The notes below the pieces were generated by a model. The model did not search any database, was not told the DNA's origin, and saw nothing but the letters and a program-made list of their open reading frames with translations. Of a stretch of 64,000 nt of DNA, positions 1-9,095 are shown one piece after another (the first letter of the stretch is position 1; the number at the start of each line of letters is the position of its first letter). The stretch comes from DYHD01 sp964411065 (lineage in GTDB: Bacteria; Nitrospirota; Thermodesulfovibrionia; Thermodesulfovibrionales; Dissulfurispiraceae), in assembly GCA_964411065.1 (NCBI GenBank), contig CAYPJO010000001.1, positions 5,313 to 69,312 of the forward strand, given 5' to 3'. The position numbers were made by a program, and so were the translations under genes.

Positions 1-603
1 GAAATTATTTTTATAGGCAACCAACATCTAAATAGAACAGATCTTAAGAATCTTATGAGAGTCTCTGAAAATGATCCTTTACTGAGCATCTCAACCAAAG
101 AGATTTATAAGAATATAAAACAATCCCCATGGGTAAAAGATGTAAGAGTCAGAAAAGAACTATCAGGGAAAATAATTATTCAAGTGTTTGAGACCACTCC
201 AACAGCTATTCTTTTTTTATCAAAAAGACCTTATTTCATAGACAGCGAAGGGACAATACTTGAAGAGGTTATAGACCATTCGATGATTTTTTTGCCAATA
301 ATTAGAGAGATAGATCCCCTTAATAATTCTGATCTCTATAGAGAGGCAATAACACTTGTGAATCTCTTTAAAGAAAAAAAGATTATGATTAGTTCGGGGC
401 AAGTTGAGATATTCGGAAATAGCACTGATGATTTAACCTTGAAGATAGATGATTTAGTTATAAAAGTCGGTTCCGGTGATTATGAAAAAAAGTTTAAAAG
501 ATTAGAAAAAGTTAAAGATGATATAATGCAAAGGTATACTTCTATTGAATATGTTGACCTCAGATTTTCTGAACAAGTTATAGTCAAACAACTTAAAAAA
601 TAA
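1..603 (+). CDS. ftsQ: Cell division protein FtsQ, 5' end outside the window
   Basis: This bitopic membrane protein of the divisome links early and late division proteins in the periplasm. The reading frame is open from base 1, and those first codons read as the start of a POTRA domain (EIIFIGNQHLNRTDLK), so the ATG at 55 is not the true start. The POTRA continues with the 'SPWVKDVRVRKELSGKIIIQV' type strand and a 'TTPTAILF' segment like the family's 'ERxPvA'. The C-terminus carries 'YVDLRFSEQVIVKQ', matching the conserved FtsQ ending. The cytoplasmic tail and membrane helix lie upstream of the window. The next genes are not ftsA or ftsZ. Family assignment is good; the N-terminus cannot be judged. 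Confidence 0.85.
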   Translation, partial: EIIFIGNQHLNRTDLKNLMRVSENDPLLSISTKEIYKNIKQSPWVKDVRVRKELSGKIIIQVFETTPTAILFLSKRPYFIDSEGTILEEVIDHSMIFLPIIREIDPLNNSDLYREAITLVNLFKEKKIMISSGQVEIFGNSTDDLTLKIDDLVIKVGSGDYEKKFKRLEKVKDDIMQRYTSIEYVDLRFSEQVIVKQLKK

Positions 604-900
604 ACCATTTTAAGAGCTTATCTATTCTCTTGTGTTATGTTTTTTCATGGCTAAAATTTCTATCAAAGAATTGAATAGGTTGCCACAACTATTACATCGT
701 TAGAGACATAGCATAGTTAAACCTTACTCTTAATACTAAAAAGATCAATAATAATTACCATGAGCAAGCTATTTATCTATTGCTAATCCTGTGAAAGAAA
801 AACCTCGAGCTTTTAAAAATCCAATATTCCTGTGATATAATGGATACTAAGGTTAGATTACACAAATTGATTTTAAAAAAATTAATATAAGGGGGCCTTG
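604..900. other. Intergenic stretch without a recognisable gene
   Basis: About 300 AT-rich bases lie between ftsQ and the FmdB-like gene. I see no convincing ORF, RNA or terminator hairpin with a T tract. A G5 run at 891-895 probably serves as ribosome binding site for the next gene. Confidence 0.5.
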
Positions 901-1101
901 ATGCCTATATATGAGTATAAATGTTATGACTGTGAAGTTGAATTCGAAAAATTAGTCTTTGGACAACAAAAAATTTGTTGTCCAAATTGCCAATCAGGAA
1001 ATGTTCAGAAAAAATTTTCTCTTTTTGCCATGAGCGGTGTCAAAAGTGCTTCTTCAGGGTGCACTTCATGTAGTTCCAGTTCCTGTAGTTCATGCAAATG
1101 A
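901..1101 (+). CDS. FmdB-family zinc-ribbon protein with Cys-rich tail
   Basis: This small putative regulatory protein has an N-terminal FmdB zinc ribbon: MPIYEYKC-x2-C, then C-x2-C around residue 25. The family is widespread and its function is poorly known. I place the start at the ATG at 901, where the family's MPIYEY begins, and not at the TTG three bases earlier; a G-rich ribosome binding site lies at 891-895. The 66-residue protein ends in a Ser/Cys-rich tail with the pattern C-x2-C-x4-C-x2-C, which could hold a second metal. It sits 78 bp before clpS. A longer FmdB-family paralogue is at 28531-28854. Confidence 0.75.
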   Translation: MPIYEYKCYDCEVEFEKLVFGQQKICCPNCQSGNVQKKFSLFAMSGVKSASSGCTSCSSSSCSSCK

Positions 1102-1179
1102 AGACCCTTTGTATAGCCGAAAATTAATTCTGAAGGCTTTCAAAGCATTATAAAATTTGTTAGCCAAAAGGAGTTAACA

Positions 1180-1491
1180 ATGGCAGTAAAGACAAAAATC
1201 TTAGAAAGAGTTGAGACTGATACCTCACAAAGGACTAAAAAACCAGATCTTTACAAAGTGATTCTTTTAAACGACGATTACACTACGATGGACTTTGTGG
1301 TTAAAATTTTGGAGTCAATTTTTAATAAATCACCTGTTGAAGCTGTTCAAATAATGCTACATGTTCATAAAAATGGCTCAGGTGTCGCAGGTATTTACAC
1401 TAAAGATATAGCAGAAACAAAGATAAACATTGTTCATGATCTTGCCCGCAAAAATCAATATCCTCTTAGATGTATAATGGTTAAGGAATGA
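1180..1491 (+). CDS. clpS: ATP-dependent Clp protease adaptor ClpS
   Basis: ClpS delivers N-degron substrates to ClpA/ClpP in the cytoplasm. The 103-residue protein has the ClpS core: 'PDLYKVILLNDDYTTMDFVVKIL' (ligand-binding Asn-Asp pair near residue 31), then the 'VEAVQIMLHVHKNGSGVAGIYTKDIAETK' helix and strand, ending 'YPLRCIMVKE'. Met at the 'TTMDFV' position is the usual hydrophobic-pocket residue. The AAAGGAG ribosome binding site sits just before the ATG. The gene overlaps clpA by four bases (ATGA, 1488-1491), which supports translational coupling and a shared function. Confidence 0.95.
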   Translation: MAVKTKILERVETDTSQRTKKPDLYKVILLNDDYTTMDFVVKILESIFNKSPVEAVQIMLHVHKNGSGVAGIYTKDIAETKINIVHDLARKNQYPLRCIMVKE

Positions 1492-3773
1492 TTAACAAAG
1501 AATTAGAATTAATAATAGAAGCCACTATTAAAGATGCTAAACAAAGAAATCACGAGTTTTTGACTGTTGAGCATCTTTTGTTTGCTGTCCTCCATGATGA
1601 TTGGGGGAGTGATATTATCCTTAACTGTGGTGGAAATATTGAGAGATTAAAGAAGTATATTGAAGAATACTTTGAAGAGTATATTCCAAAGGTCCCCCAC
1701 AGAGTAGATGAACAGCCACGTATGACAATCGGTTTTCAGAGAGTGCTTCAAAGAGCTCTCAATCATGTCAAGTCATCAGGGAAATCTGAAGCTGATGCAG
1801 GAGACATAATAAGCGCTATATTCTTAGAGGAAGGTTCTCATTCTGTCTATTTCTTAAATTTAGAGGGTATAACAAGACTCGATGTACTAAACTATATCTC
1901 CCATGGCATATCAAAAATAGCAGATCGCATCGATAAAGAGTATTTAAAAGAAGGTATATACCAAGAAGAAACTAAAAAAGAAAGAGACCCCTTAAAACTC
2001 TTTTCAGTAAATTTATTAGAAAAAGCTAAGAAAGGTTTGATAGACCCCTTAATTGGTAGGCAGTCAGAAATAGAAAGAACAATACAAGTTCTTTGTAGAA
2101 GAAGAAAAAATAATATAGTCTTAGTAGGTGAGCCTGGAGTAGGTAAAACAGCTATCGTTGAGGGTTTAGCTTTAAAGATTTACAAACAGGAAGTTCCTTC
2201 AGTCCTACAGAACACTCAGATATATATGTTGGATATGGGAGCTATCCTTGCAGGAACTAAATATAGAGGAGATTTTGAGTCAAGACTGAAGGCTATTCTA
2301 AAGAAACTCGAGAGTATTCCTAATGCTATTCTTTTTATTGATGAGATTCATACTATAGTTGGCGCAGGAGCAACAAATAGGGGCTCAATGGATGCGTCTA
2401 ATATCTTAAAACCTGTTATTATCTCTGGTTCTTTAAGATGTATCGGCGCAACTACCTATGAGGAATACAAAAACTATTTTGAAAAAGATCGAGCTCTTAG
2501 TAGGCGATTCCAGAAATTAGAGATCTATGAACCTTCAACAAAAGAGACTTTGAAAATAATCGAGGGTTTGAAATCTTACTATGAAGACTTTCACAAAGTA
2601 AGATATACAAAAAAAGCTTTGCGAGCCGCGGTGGAGCTCTCTGCAAAATACATAAATGATAGGTTCTTGCCCGATAAAGCAATAGATGTGATAGATGAAG
2701 CTGGTGCAGCACTTAGACTTTCCTCTTCTAATAAAAAAACGGTAGGAGTCTCTGATATTGAGCGGATTGTTGCGAAAATTGCAAGAATCCCTCCTCAAAC
2801 AATTACAGCCTCTGAAACAGAGAGACTCAAAAACCTTGAAAAGGAAATAAAGAGTAAAATTTTTGGTCAGGATATAGCCATCGACACAGTAGTAAGCGCC
2901 ATTAAAAGAGCTAAAGCAGGAATGGGTTCGCCCAATAAACCCTTAGGGTCTTTCCTCTTAATTGGTCCAACAGGAGTAGGTAAAACAGAGCTTTGTAAAC
3001 AGTTGGCATTAGCTTTAGGAATAAAGTTTATTAGGTTTGATATGAGTGAATATATGGAAAAACATGCTGTCTCAAGACTGATTGGTGCACCTCCAGGTTA
3101 TGTGGGTTTTGAGCAAGGAGGTCTTCTTACCGATGAAATTAGAAAAAATCCTCACAGTGTTCTACTCCTTGATGAAATTGAGAAGGCCCATCCAGACCTT
3201 TTTAACATTCTCTTGCAAGTCATGGATTACGCTACCTTAACCGATAATAACGGAAAGAAGGCTGATTTCAGAAATGTAATTATAGTAATGACTTCCAATG
3301 CTGGTGCAAAAGATATGAACAAAGGGGTTATTGGTTTTGGCGACAGGGTTAAAGATGCTCAGGCTAAAAGCAGAGATGCTGTAAACAGACTTTTTAACCC
3401 TGAATTTAGAAACAGGCTTGACGCTATAGTTACATTCAACCCCCTTACCAATGAGATTATGAAAAATGTAGTTGATAAATTCATCAATGAGATGAAAGAA
3501 CAATTAAGACATAAAAAAGTAGAGATCTCTATTTCTGAAAAGGCAAAAGAATTGCTCTCTCAAAAAGGTTATGACCCCCTATATGGAGCTCGCCCACTCT
3601 CAAGAGTCATTCAAGAAGAGATTAAGGCAGTTTTATCAGATGAGATACTCTTTGGCAGATTGAAAAAGGGCGGAAATGTTTTCGTTGATGTAGATAAAGA
3701 CAAAGAAAGTTTTTCTTTTAAATATAGCTTTAAAGAAAAAAGCTCAAAAACTCAATTTAATATAAGGGAGTAA
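1488..3773 (+). CDS. clpA: ATP-dependent Clp protease ATP-binding subunit ClpA
   Basis: This AAA+ unfoldase feeds substrates into ClpP. At 761 residues it has the normal ClpA length. It carries a double Clp N domain (about 1-145), a first AAA+ module with Walker A GEPGVGKTA near residue 214 and Walker B 'LFIDEIH', and a second module with GPTGVGKTE near 493 and 'LLLDEIEKAHPD'. An IGF loop (VIGFGD, near 615) is the expected ClpP contact. There is no ClpB-type coiled-coil middle domain. The upstream overlapping clpS confirms the ClpA identity. ClpP is not in the window. Confidence 0.95.
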   Translation: MINKELELIIEATIKDAKQRNHEFLTVEHLLFAVLHDDWGSDIILNCGGNIERLKKYIEEYFEEYIPKVPHRVDEQPRMTIGFQRVLQRALNHVKSSGKSEADAGDIISAIFLEEGSHSVYFLNLEGITRLDVLNYISHGISKIADRIDKEYLKEGIYQEETKKERDPLKLFSVNLLEKAKKGLIDPLIGRQSEIERTIQVLCRRRKNNIVLVGEPGVGKTAIVEGLALKIYKQEVPSVLQNTQIYMLDMGAILAGTKYRGDFESRLKAILKKLESIPNAILFIDEIHTIVGAGATNRGSMDASNILKPVIISGSLRCIGATTYEEYKNYFEKDRALSRRFQKLEIYEPSTKETLKIIEGLKSYYEDFHKVRYTKKALRAAVELSAKYINDRFLPDKAIDVIDEAGAALRLSSSNKKTVGVSDIERIVAKIARIPPQTITASETERLKNLEKEIKSKIFGQDIAIDTVVSAIKRAKAGMGSPNKPLGSFLLIGPTGVGKTELCKQLALALGIKFIRFDMSEYMEKHAVSRLIGAPPGYVGFEQGGLLTDEIRKNPHSVLLLDEIEKAHPDLFNILLQVMDYATLTDNNGKKADFRNVIIVMTSNAGAKDMNKGVIGFGDRVKDAQAKSRDAVNRLFNPEFRNRLDAIVTFNPLTNEIMKNVVDKFINEMKEQLRHKKVEISISEKAKELLSQKGYDPLYGARPLSRVIQEEIKAVLSDEILFGRLKKGGNVFVDVDKDKESFSFKYSFKEKSSKTQFNIRE

Positions 3774-3884
3774 AAGATTGCTCTTACCCTCAAATATTTC
3801 TATCTTCTGTCGGGTCTCATTGTGGTTTAAGTATTTAAAATTAAATATAATTTCAACTCTTCCCTTTATAAAGGGAAAAGTCCC

Positions 3885-3939
3885 TTAAAAATTAAATAAT
3901 AGACTTTATTAGATTCTACAAAAAACTAAACATCCTTTT
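3885..3939 (+). repeat. 55-bp exact repeat, left flank of the N run
   Basis: These 55 bases are identical to 4040-4094. The copies abut the N run exactly on both sides. An exact overlap of 55 bases at two contig ends is what a de Bruijn assembly with k=55 leaves behind, so this is probably one locus written twice and not a biological repeat. Confidence 0.9.
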
Positions 3940-4039
3940 NNNNNNNNNNNNNNNNNNNNNNNNNNNNNNNNNNNNNNNNNNNNNNNNNNNNNNNNNNNNN
4001 NNNNNNNNNNNNNNNNNNNNNNNNNNNNNNNNNNNNNNN
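3940..4039. other. Assembly gap, 100 N
   Basis: One hundred N in a row, a default scaffold filler length. The identical flanks suggest that the contigs overlap and that the true gap length may be zero or negative. Confidence 0.95.
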
Positions 4040-4094
4040 TTAAAAATTAAATAATAGACTTTATTAGATTCTACAAAAAACTAAACATCCTTTT
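4040..4094 (+). repeat. 55-bp exact repeat, right flank of the N run
   Basis: Second copy of the 55-mer at 3885-3939, starting at the first base after the gap. Confidence 0.9.
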
Positions 4095-4337
4095 AATTTA
4101 GTGAAAGCTAACAGATGGAAGGGGCCTGAATAGAAATGGTTGTGGTTAATGACTTGAGGGTAATTTTTACTATTGACTCATATAAATCGTTTTAGCTCAG
4201 TAAATAATGAAATCATCTTCAGAATTCCTTAGTCATCAAATCGGTAAGGTACTGTAATCATAGTTTTTCATTACAAATTAGATACTTTTAGTAAAAAAGA
4301 GTAATTCAATTAATTAATAAAATCTGGAGGTAAGAAG

Positions 4338-6782
4338 ATGGCAACCTCAGGAAGAAGTTGTTATGAGTCAATGATAGAGCATCTAACTTATTCCCTTGCA
4401 AAGGATATATATTCTGCAACTGAGAGGGATAAATTTCATGCTATTGTTCTTTCTGTTAGGGATCATCTTGTCCAGAACTGGATGAGAACTCAGCAATATT
4501 ATTATGAAATTAATGCGAAAAGGGTATATTATTTATCTCTTGAATTTCTATTAGGAAGGTTACTTGATAGTTATATTAACAACTTAGGCTTGACAGAGGA
4601 GTACAACAAAACTGTTTCATGTTTTGGTTTAACCTATGAGGATTTACTGGAACTTGAATGGGATGCAGGATTAGGAAACGGAGGTTTAGGAAGACTGGCT
4701 GCTTGCTTTTTAGATTCCCTTGCTACCCTTCAATATCCTGCCTATGGCTATGGAATCAGATATGAATATGGTATCTTTACCCAAAAAATTAAAAATGGTT
4801 ATCAAATAGAAACACCTGATAATTGGCTTAGATATGGCAATCCATGGGAATTTCCACGCCCAGAAGTCCTATATCCTATCTATTTTCATGGTTGGGTGGA
4901 AACGGTCACCTGTGGTAGTAGAATGCATATGGTGTGGAAGGATGCTGACGAAGTAATGGCAATGGCTTATGATTATCCTGTCCCTGGTTATAGAAATAAA
5001 ACTGTAAATACCCTGAGACTATGGGCGGCAAAATCTAGCAGAGAATTTGACCTCGAATACTTCAATAACGGCGATTATGTCAAAGCTATGGAGAATAAAA
5101 ACTACAGCGAGACTATATCAAAAGTATTATACCCAGATGATCAGTCTTTAGCAGGGAAGGAGTTGCGTCTGAAACAACAATACTTTTTCGTATCAGCTAC
5201 TTTAAAAGATATTGTAAGAAGGTATAAAAAATTTAATAGAACCTTTCACGAATTCTCCGATAAAGTCGCTATTCAGTTGAACGACACTCATCCCTCCATA
5301 GCAATAGCAGAACTAATGAGGATCTTAGTTGATGAAGAAGGAATGCCCTGGGAAACTTCCTGGGAGATTACTCAAAAAGTCTTCTCCTATACTAACCATA
5401 CTGTTTTACCTGAAGCTCTTGAAGTATGGTCAGAGGGACTCTTTGCATATTTACTTCCAAGGCATCTTCAGATAATTCGTGAGATTGATCGAAGATTTTT
5501 AATAGAAGTAAAAGAAAAGTTTCCTGACTCAAACATGATTCCAAAGGTAGCAATAATTACAGGAGAGGGTGAACAGCATATTAACATGGCTCGACTTGCC
5601 ATTGTAGGGAGTCATAAAATAAATGGGGTCTCTGAATTGCATTCTGAGATTATTAAGAATAAGATTTTCCCAGATTTTTATAAATTATACCCTGAAAAAT
5701 TTATGAGTATTACCAACGGGATAACTCACAGGCGTTGGCTAATAGAATCGAATCCAGCTTTATCAGCCCTTATTTCCGAAGCAATAGGTGAGTCGTGGAA
5801 AAAAGATTTTGAGCAGATTAGAAAATTAGAATCTTTTATAGAGGACAAAGAATTTTGTAAAAAATTCATAGCTGTAAAAAAATCTAACAAGGAATCTCTT
5901 GCCAAATTTCTTTATTTAACGAATGGAATCTCCTTCAGACCTCATTTCATGCTCGATTGTCAGATTAAAAGATTTCATGAATATAAGCGTCAGCTTCTAA
6001 ATATTCTACATGTAATAACTTTATACAATAGGATACGAGAGGGCAGAATCAGAGAAAACTTTGCCCCAAGAACAGTACTCTTTGCTGGGAAGTCAGCACC
6101 TGGGTATTATATCTGTAAACTTATAATTAAACTTATTCATTCTGTCATTGAGACTATTGATTCTAATACAGGAGTCAAAGATAAATTGCAGGTTATTTTT
6201 ATCCCTAATTATGGTGTATCCTTAGCTCAAAAAATTATACCTGCAGCAGAACTCTCTGAGCAAATTTCTACTGCAGGATTTGAGGCATCAGGCACCGGCA
6301 ATATGAAATTTATGATAAATGGAGCCTTAACTATAGGCACTTTAGATGGTGCAAATATTGAAATCAGGCAAGAAGTAGGAGAAGAGAATTTTTTCCACTT
6401 TGGTTATACTGCCGATGAGATTTTTGAAATGAGGAGTAATTACAATCCCTATAAATATTACGAAGAAGAACCAGAATTAAGACAGGTTCTAAACCAACTA
6501 TTAGAGGGACACTTTAGCCCTGAAAATCCATCTCTTTTTATACCTATAGTTAAAACTTTACTTGAAAATGACAGGTTCTTTGTTCTTGCTGATTATAGTT
6601 CATATATAAGTTGTCAGGAAAGGGTCTCGAAAGCCTATAATGACGAATTTAAATGGGCGAAAATGGCTATCTTAAATGTTGCACGTTCATCCAGGTTTTC
6701 TTCCGATAGAGTTGTAAGGGAATATGCTGAAAAAATTTGGGGCATCAAACCTGCAGATTTCTCAGAAAGGGAGAGGGAATAA
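4338..6782 (+). CDS. glgP: Glycogen phosphorylase, GT35, long classical type
   Basis: This enzyme releases glucose-1-phosphate from glycogen or maltodextrin with PLP as cofactor. The 814 residues match the classical bacterial and animal phosphorylase length. The N-terminal half shows 'RVYYLSLEFLLGRLL' and 'DAGLGNGGLGRLAACFLDSLATL'. The PLP lysine is in EASGTGNMKF, Lys near residue 657, followed by 'LTIGTLDGANIEI'. The GGAGGT ribosome binding site is seven bases before ATG. A second phosphorylase of a different subclass is at 57864-59570, so this genome carries two routes of glucan phosphorolysis. The stop lies 14 bp from the convergent end of coaBC. Confidence 0.95.
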   Translation: MATSGRSCYESMIEHLTYSLAKDIYSATERDKFHAIVLSVRDHLVQNWMRTQQYYYEINAKRVYYLSLEFLLGRLLDSYINNLGLTEEYNKTVSCFGLTYEDLLELEWDAGLGNGGLGRLAACFLDSLATLQYPAYGYGIRYEYGIFTQKIKNGYQIETPDNWLRYGNPWEFPRPEVLYPIYFHGWVETVTCGSRMHMVWKDADEVMAMAYDYPVPGYRNKTVNTLRLWAAKSSREFDLEYFNNGDYVKAMENKNYSETISKVLYPDDQSLAGKELRLKQQYFFVSATLKDIVRRYKKFNRTFHEFSDKVAIQLNDTHPSIAIAELMRILVDEEGMPWETSWEITQKVFSYTNHTVLPEALEVWSEGLFAYLLPRHLQIIREIDRRFLIEVKEKFPDSNMIPKVAIITGEGEQHINMARLAIVGSHKINGVSELHSEIIKNKIFPDFYKLYPEKFMSITNGITHRRWLIESNPALSALISEAIGESWKKDFEQIRKLESFIEDKEFCKKFIAVKKSNKESLAKFLYLTNGISFRPHFMLDCQIKRFHEYKRQLLNILHVITLYNRIREGRIRENFAPRTVLFAGKSAPGYYICKLIIKLIHSVIETIDSNTGVKDKLQVIFIPNYGVSLAQKIIPAAELSEQISTAGFEASGTGNMKFMINGALTIGTLDGANIEIRQEVGEENFFHFGYTADEIFEMRSNYNPYKYYEEEPELRQVLNQLLEGHFSPENPSLFIPIVKTLLENDRFFVLADYSSYISCQERVSKAYNDEFKWAKMAILNVARSSRFSSDRVVREYAEKIWGIKPADFSERERE

Positions 6783-6796
6783 AAATATACAAAGAG

Positions 6797-7978
6797 TTAG
6801 TGCAAGAGTCTTTTTAGTTCTAAGGCTCTGTTTAGTATTTCCATCGCGACATCTTCTTTCTTCATGAGGGGTAATTCTTTTTGCTCAATTCTATCTATTA
6901 TTACAACTTCATTGGTGTCGACATCAAAACCAGAACCTCTTTTTGTAATGTCATTAAAAACGATCATGTCTAAATTTTTCTTGAAAAGCTTCTCCTTAGC
7001 TTTATCAATTTTATAACCTGTCTCAGCAGAGAAACCTATCAGGAAAGGTCTATTAGGTAAATGCCCTACCTCATACAATATATCTTTGGTTTGATTTAAT
7101 TCTAAAATGAGTCTCTCAACCTTCTGAACCTTTTCGCTATAAAAATTAGCAGGTTTAAAGTCTGCCACGGCAGCTGACATTATTAGCATTGTGACAGTAG
7201 ATATATTAGACATCACTGCATCATACATTTCATCGGAAGAATTAACTTTTATCAATCTGATATTACCATTATCAATCTCTAAGGAAGTAGGACCACTCAC
7301 CAATAAAACTTCTGCTCCCCGTCTTGAAGCAACCTTAGCAATAGCAAAACCCATTTTGCCCGATGATCTATTAGAAATGAATCTCACAGGATCAATATAT
7401 TCTCTTGTTGGTCCTGCTGTAACTAAAACTCTCTCATTTAACATATCCTTTGGGGTTAAAGCAGAAATAATAGACTCCAATATTTTATTCGGCTCCGACA
7501 TTCTCCCTAAACCTTCTTCCCCACAGGCAAGCATGCCTAATTCGGGACCTACTATTTTAATCCCCAAGGTTCTCAAATATTCGAGATTTTTCTGAGTAAC
7601 AGGGTTTTCATACATTCTCCAGTTCATAGCTGGCGCAAGTAAAACAGGGCCCTTATAAACAAGAAGAGCAGTGCTTAGAAGATCATCAGCTATTCCACTT
7701 GCATATTTATTGATAATATTAGCTGTAGCAGGAGCTATAACAAATATTTCCGCTTTACGAGCAAGCTCTATATGAGAAAAGGCATCTCTAAACATATCAA
7801 AATAAACTTTACAGCCAGTAGCAGATTCAATACAGAGAGGAGTAACAAACTTGCAGGACGCTTCTGTCATAATCACATCAACAGAAGCTCCTTCTTGCAT
7901 AAGCGTCCTAATAATGTCTATTGATTTATAAAGAGCTATACTTCCAGTTAAACCAAAGAGTATAGACTTGCCTTTCAT
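6797..7978 (-). CDS. coaBC: Bifunctional phosphopantothenoylcysteine decarboxylase / phosphopantothenate-cysteine ligase
   Basis: This enzyme carries out two steps of coenzyme A synthesis. The N-terminal CoaC flavoprotein part shows 'FSHIELARKAEIFVIAPATANIINKYA' with its catalytic His, the substrate-clamp 'PAMNWRMYENP' and 'ACGEEGLGRM' with the active-site Cys. The C-terminal CoaB part begins near residue 183 with 'VLVTAGPTREYIDPVRFISNRSSGKMG' and contains 'AAVADFKP', the CoaB signature. The length of 393 residues is normal. It is the last gene of a run gmk-rpoZ-coaBC, an order known from many proteobacteria, with only 14 bp to rpoZ. Confidence 0.95.
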   Translation of the reverse strand: MKGKSILFGLTGSIALYKSIDIIRTLMQEGASVDVIMTEASCKFVTPLCIESATGCKVYFDMFRDAFSHIELARKAEIFVIAPATANIINKYASGIADDLLSTALLVYKGPVLLAPAMNWRMYENPVTQKNLEYLRTLGIKIVGPELGMLACGEEGLGRMSEPNKILESIISALTPKDMLNERVLVTAGPTREYIDPVRFISNRSSGKMGFAIAKVASRRGAEVLLVSGPTSLEIDNGNIRLIKVNSSDEMYDAVMSNISTVTMLIMSAAVADFKPANFYSEKVQKVERLILELNQTKDILYEVGHLPNRPFLIGFSAETGYKIDKAKEKLFKKNLDMIVFNDITKRGSGFDVDTNEVVIIDRIEQKELPLMKKEDVAMEILNRALELKRLLH

Positions 7979-7992
7979 TATTTTTATAAATT

Positions 7993-8427
7993 TTATAAAT
8001 CTTCTTCTGAGATTTGTCCTTCAGAGTTGTCTAAATCCTTTAGAGTCGATAACTCATTAATTGTCCCAAACATATTGAGCACCTCTTCCTGAGCTTCCCT
8101 TTCATGCTCTAAAAGATAGAGCTTTAAGTCCTTCTCGATCTCAGTTATATCAGCTAATGGCTTCTTCTTCTCAGTTACCCATTTTCTATAATCCAGTTTT
8201 TCGGCATTTTGTAAAGCAACTCTTGCCTCTTCACCTGTTAAAAACTCAATCTTGCCAGTTAAAGATTCTATAATAGCATTAGTGGTAATCTTTTTGTACT
8301 TACTCTGTATCTTTAAATTAGATCCCTTTGAAAGCTCTATTGCCCTTTGTGTAGCAATAGCTACAAGCCTAAATCTGCTATCAATCTTCTTCCTATCAAA
8401 AACTATAGGGAGAGATATTATATCCAT
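7993..8427 (-). CDS. rpoZ: RNA polymerase omega subunit, C-terminally extended
   Basis: Omega helps to assemble and stabilise RNA polymerase by wrapping the beta-prime C-terminus. Residues 15-65 fit the family: 'DSRFRLVAIATQRAIELSKGS', then 'KKITTNAIIESLTGKIEF'. The position between gmk and coaBC strengthens the call. At 144 residues it is about twice as long as E. coli-type omega. The extra C-terminal half is charged, with an acidic end (NSEGQISEEDL). GGAGGAACTTG lies in front of the ATG. Similarity in the core is moderate by eye, so context carries part of the evidence. Confidence 0.8.
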   Translation of the reverse strand: MDIISLPIVFDRKKIDSRFRLVAIATQRAIELSKGSNLKIQSKYKKITTNAIIESLTGKIEFLTGEEARVALQNAEKLDYRKWVTEKKKPLADITEIEKDLKLYLLEHEREAQEEVLNMFGTINELSTLKDLDNSEGQISEEDL

Positions 8428-8441
8428 TTTTCAAGTTCCTC

Positions 8442-9068
8442 CTATGCTATAAAATTTTTTTTTATCCATTCATGATCAGCTCTAATTACCTTTAGACGCT
8501 CTGCACAAATTATCGATCTCAATTGTAACAAAGAGTCTGATAGAATATCATTTACGACAACATAATCATAATAACTATATTCCTTTATTTCTTCTTTTGC
8601 TCTGATGAGTCTTTTAGAAATATCTTCCTCACAATCAGTCATTCTGTTTCTAAGTCTTTCTTCTAAGGTTTTTAGGCTTGGTGGTAGTATAAATATTGTC
8701 ACTGCCTCGGGTATTTTATCTTTTATAATTCTTCCACCCTGCACATCAATATCGAGTAAGACATCAAAGCCTTGAAGAATATAATTATCTATTATATCCC
8801 TTGCAGTCCCATATAGATTCCCATGAACCAATGCCCATTCTAAAAAAACATTAGTTTCAATCATCCTCAGAAATTCATCCCAGGTCACAAAAAAATAGTC
8901 AATTCCATCGACTTCACTACCCCGAGGTTGCCTTGTAGTGTAGGAAACAGATATTTTGAGCCCTTCACAACTATTGAGGAGTTTATGGCATAAAGTAGTC
9001 TTGCCTGCACCTGAAGGCGCCGATATTATAAAGATTATACCTTTTCTCCTTCTTATATACTCTCTCAT
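8442..9068 (-). CDS. gmk: Guanylate kinase
   Basis: Gmk converts GMP to GDP with ATP. The 208-residue protein has the P-loop 'ISAPSGAGKTTLCHKL' at 14-29, the GMP-binding 'VSYTTRQPRGSEVDGIDYFFV', 'EWALVHGNLYGT' and 'LLDIDVQGGRIIK'. A typical lid segment 'RLRNRMTDCEEDISKRL' follows. It heads the gmk-rpoZ-coaBC run and lies 27 bp after remA. Confidence 0.96.
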   Translation of the reverse strand: MREYIRRRKGIIFIISAPSGAGKTTLCHKLLNSCEGLKISVSYTTRQPRGSEVDGIDYFFVTWDEFLRMIETNVFLEWALVHGNLYGTARDIIDNYILQGFDVLLDIDVQGGRIIKDKIPEAVTIFILPPSLKTLEERLRNRMTDCEEDISKRLIRAKEEIKEYSYYDYVVVNDILSDSLLQLRSIICAERLKVIRADHEWIKKNFIA

Positions 9069-9095
9069 TAATAAAAAATTACATGGTTAAACTTT

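Larger units (their letters stand above)
3774..4337. other. Intergenic region interrupted by an assembly gap
   Basis: The region between clpA and glgP holds no gene I can support. It contains a perfect 18-bp palindrome at 3860-3877 (TTCCCTTTATAAAGGGAA), without a T tract, then a duplicated 55-mer on either side of 100 N. An AGGAGG-like ribosome binding site for glgP (GGAGGT) is at 4326-4331. Confidence 0.6.

Noticed and set aside
3860..3877. 18-bp palindrome as clpA terminator
   Set aside because: The stem would be short, with a four-base loop, and no T tract follows. It may still be a protein binding site, but nothing supports one.
7191..7595. 134-codon ORF on the plus strand
   Set aside because: It is antisense to the conserved CoaB part of coaBC.
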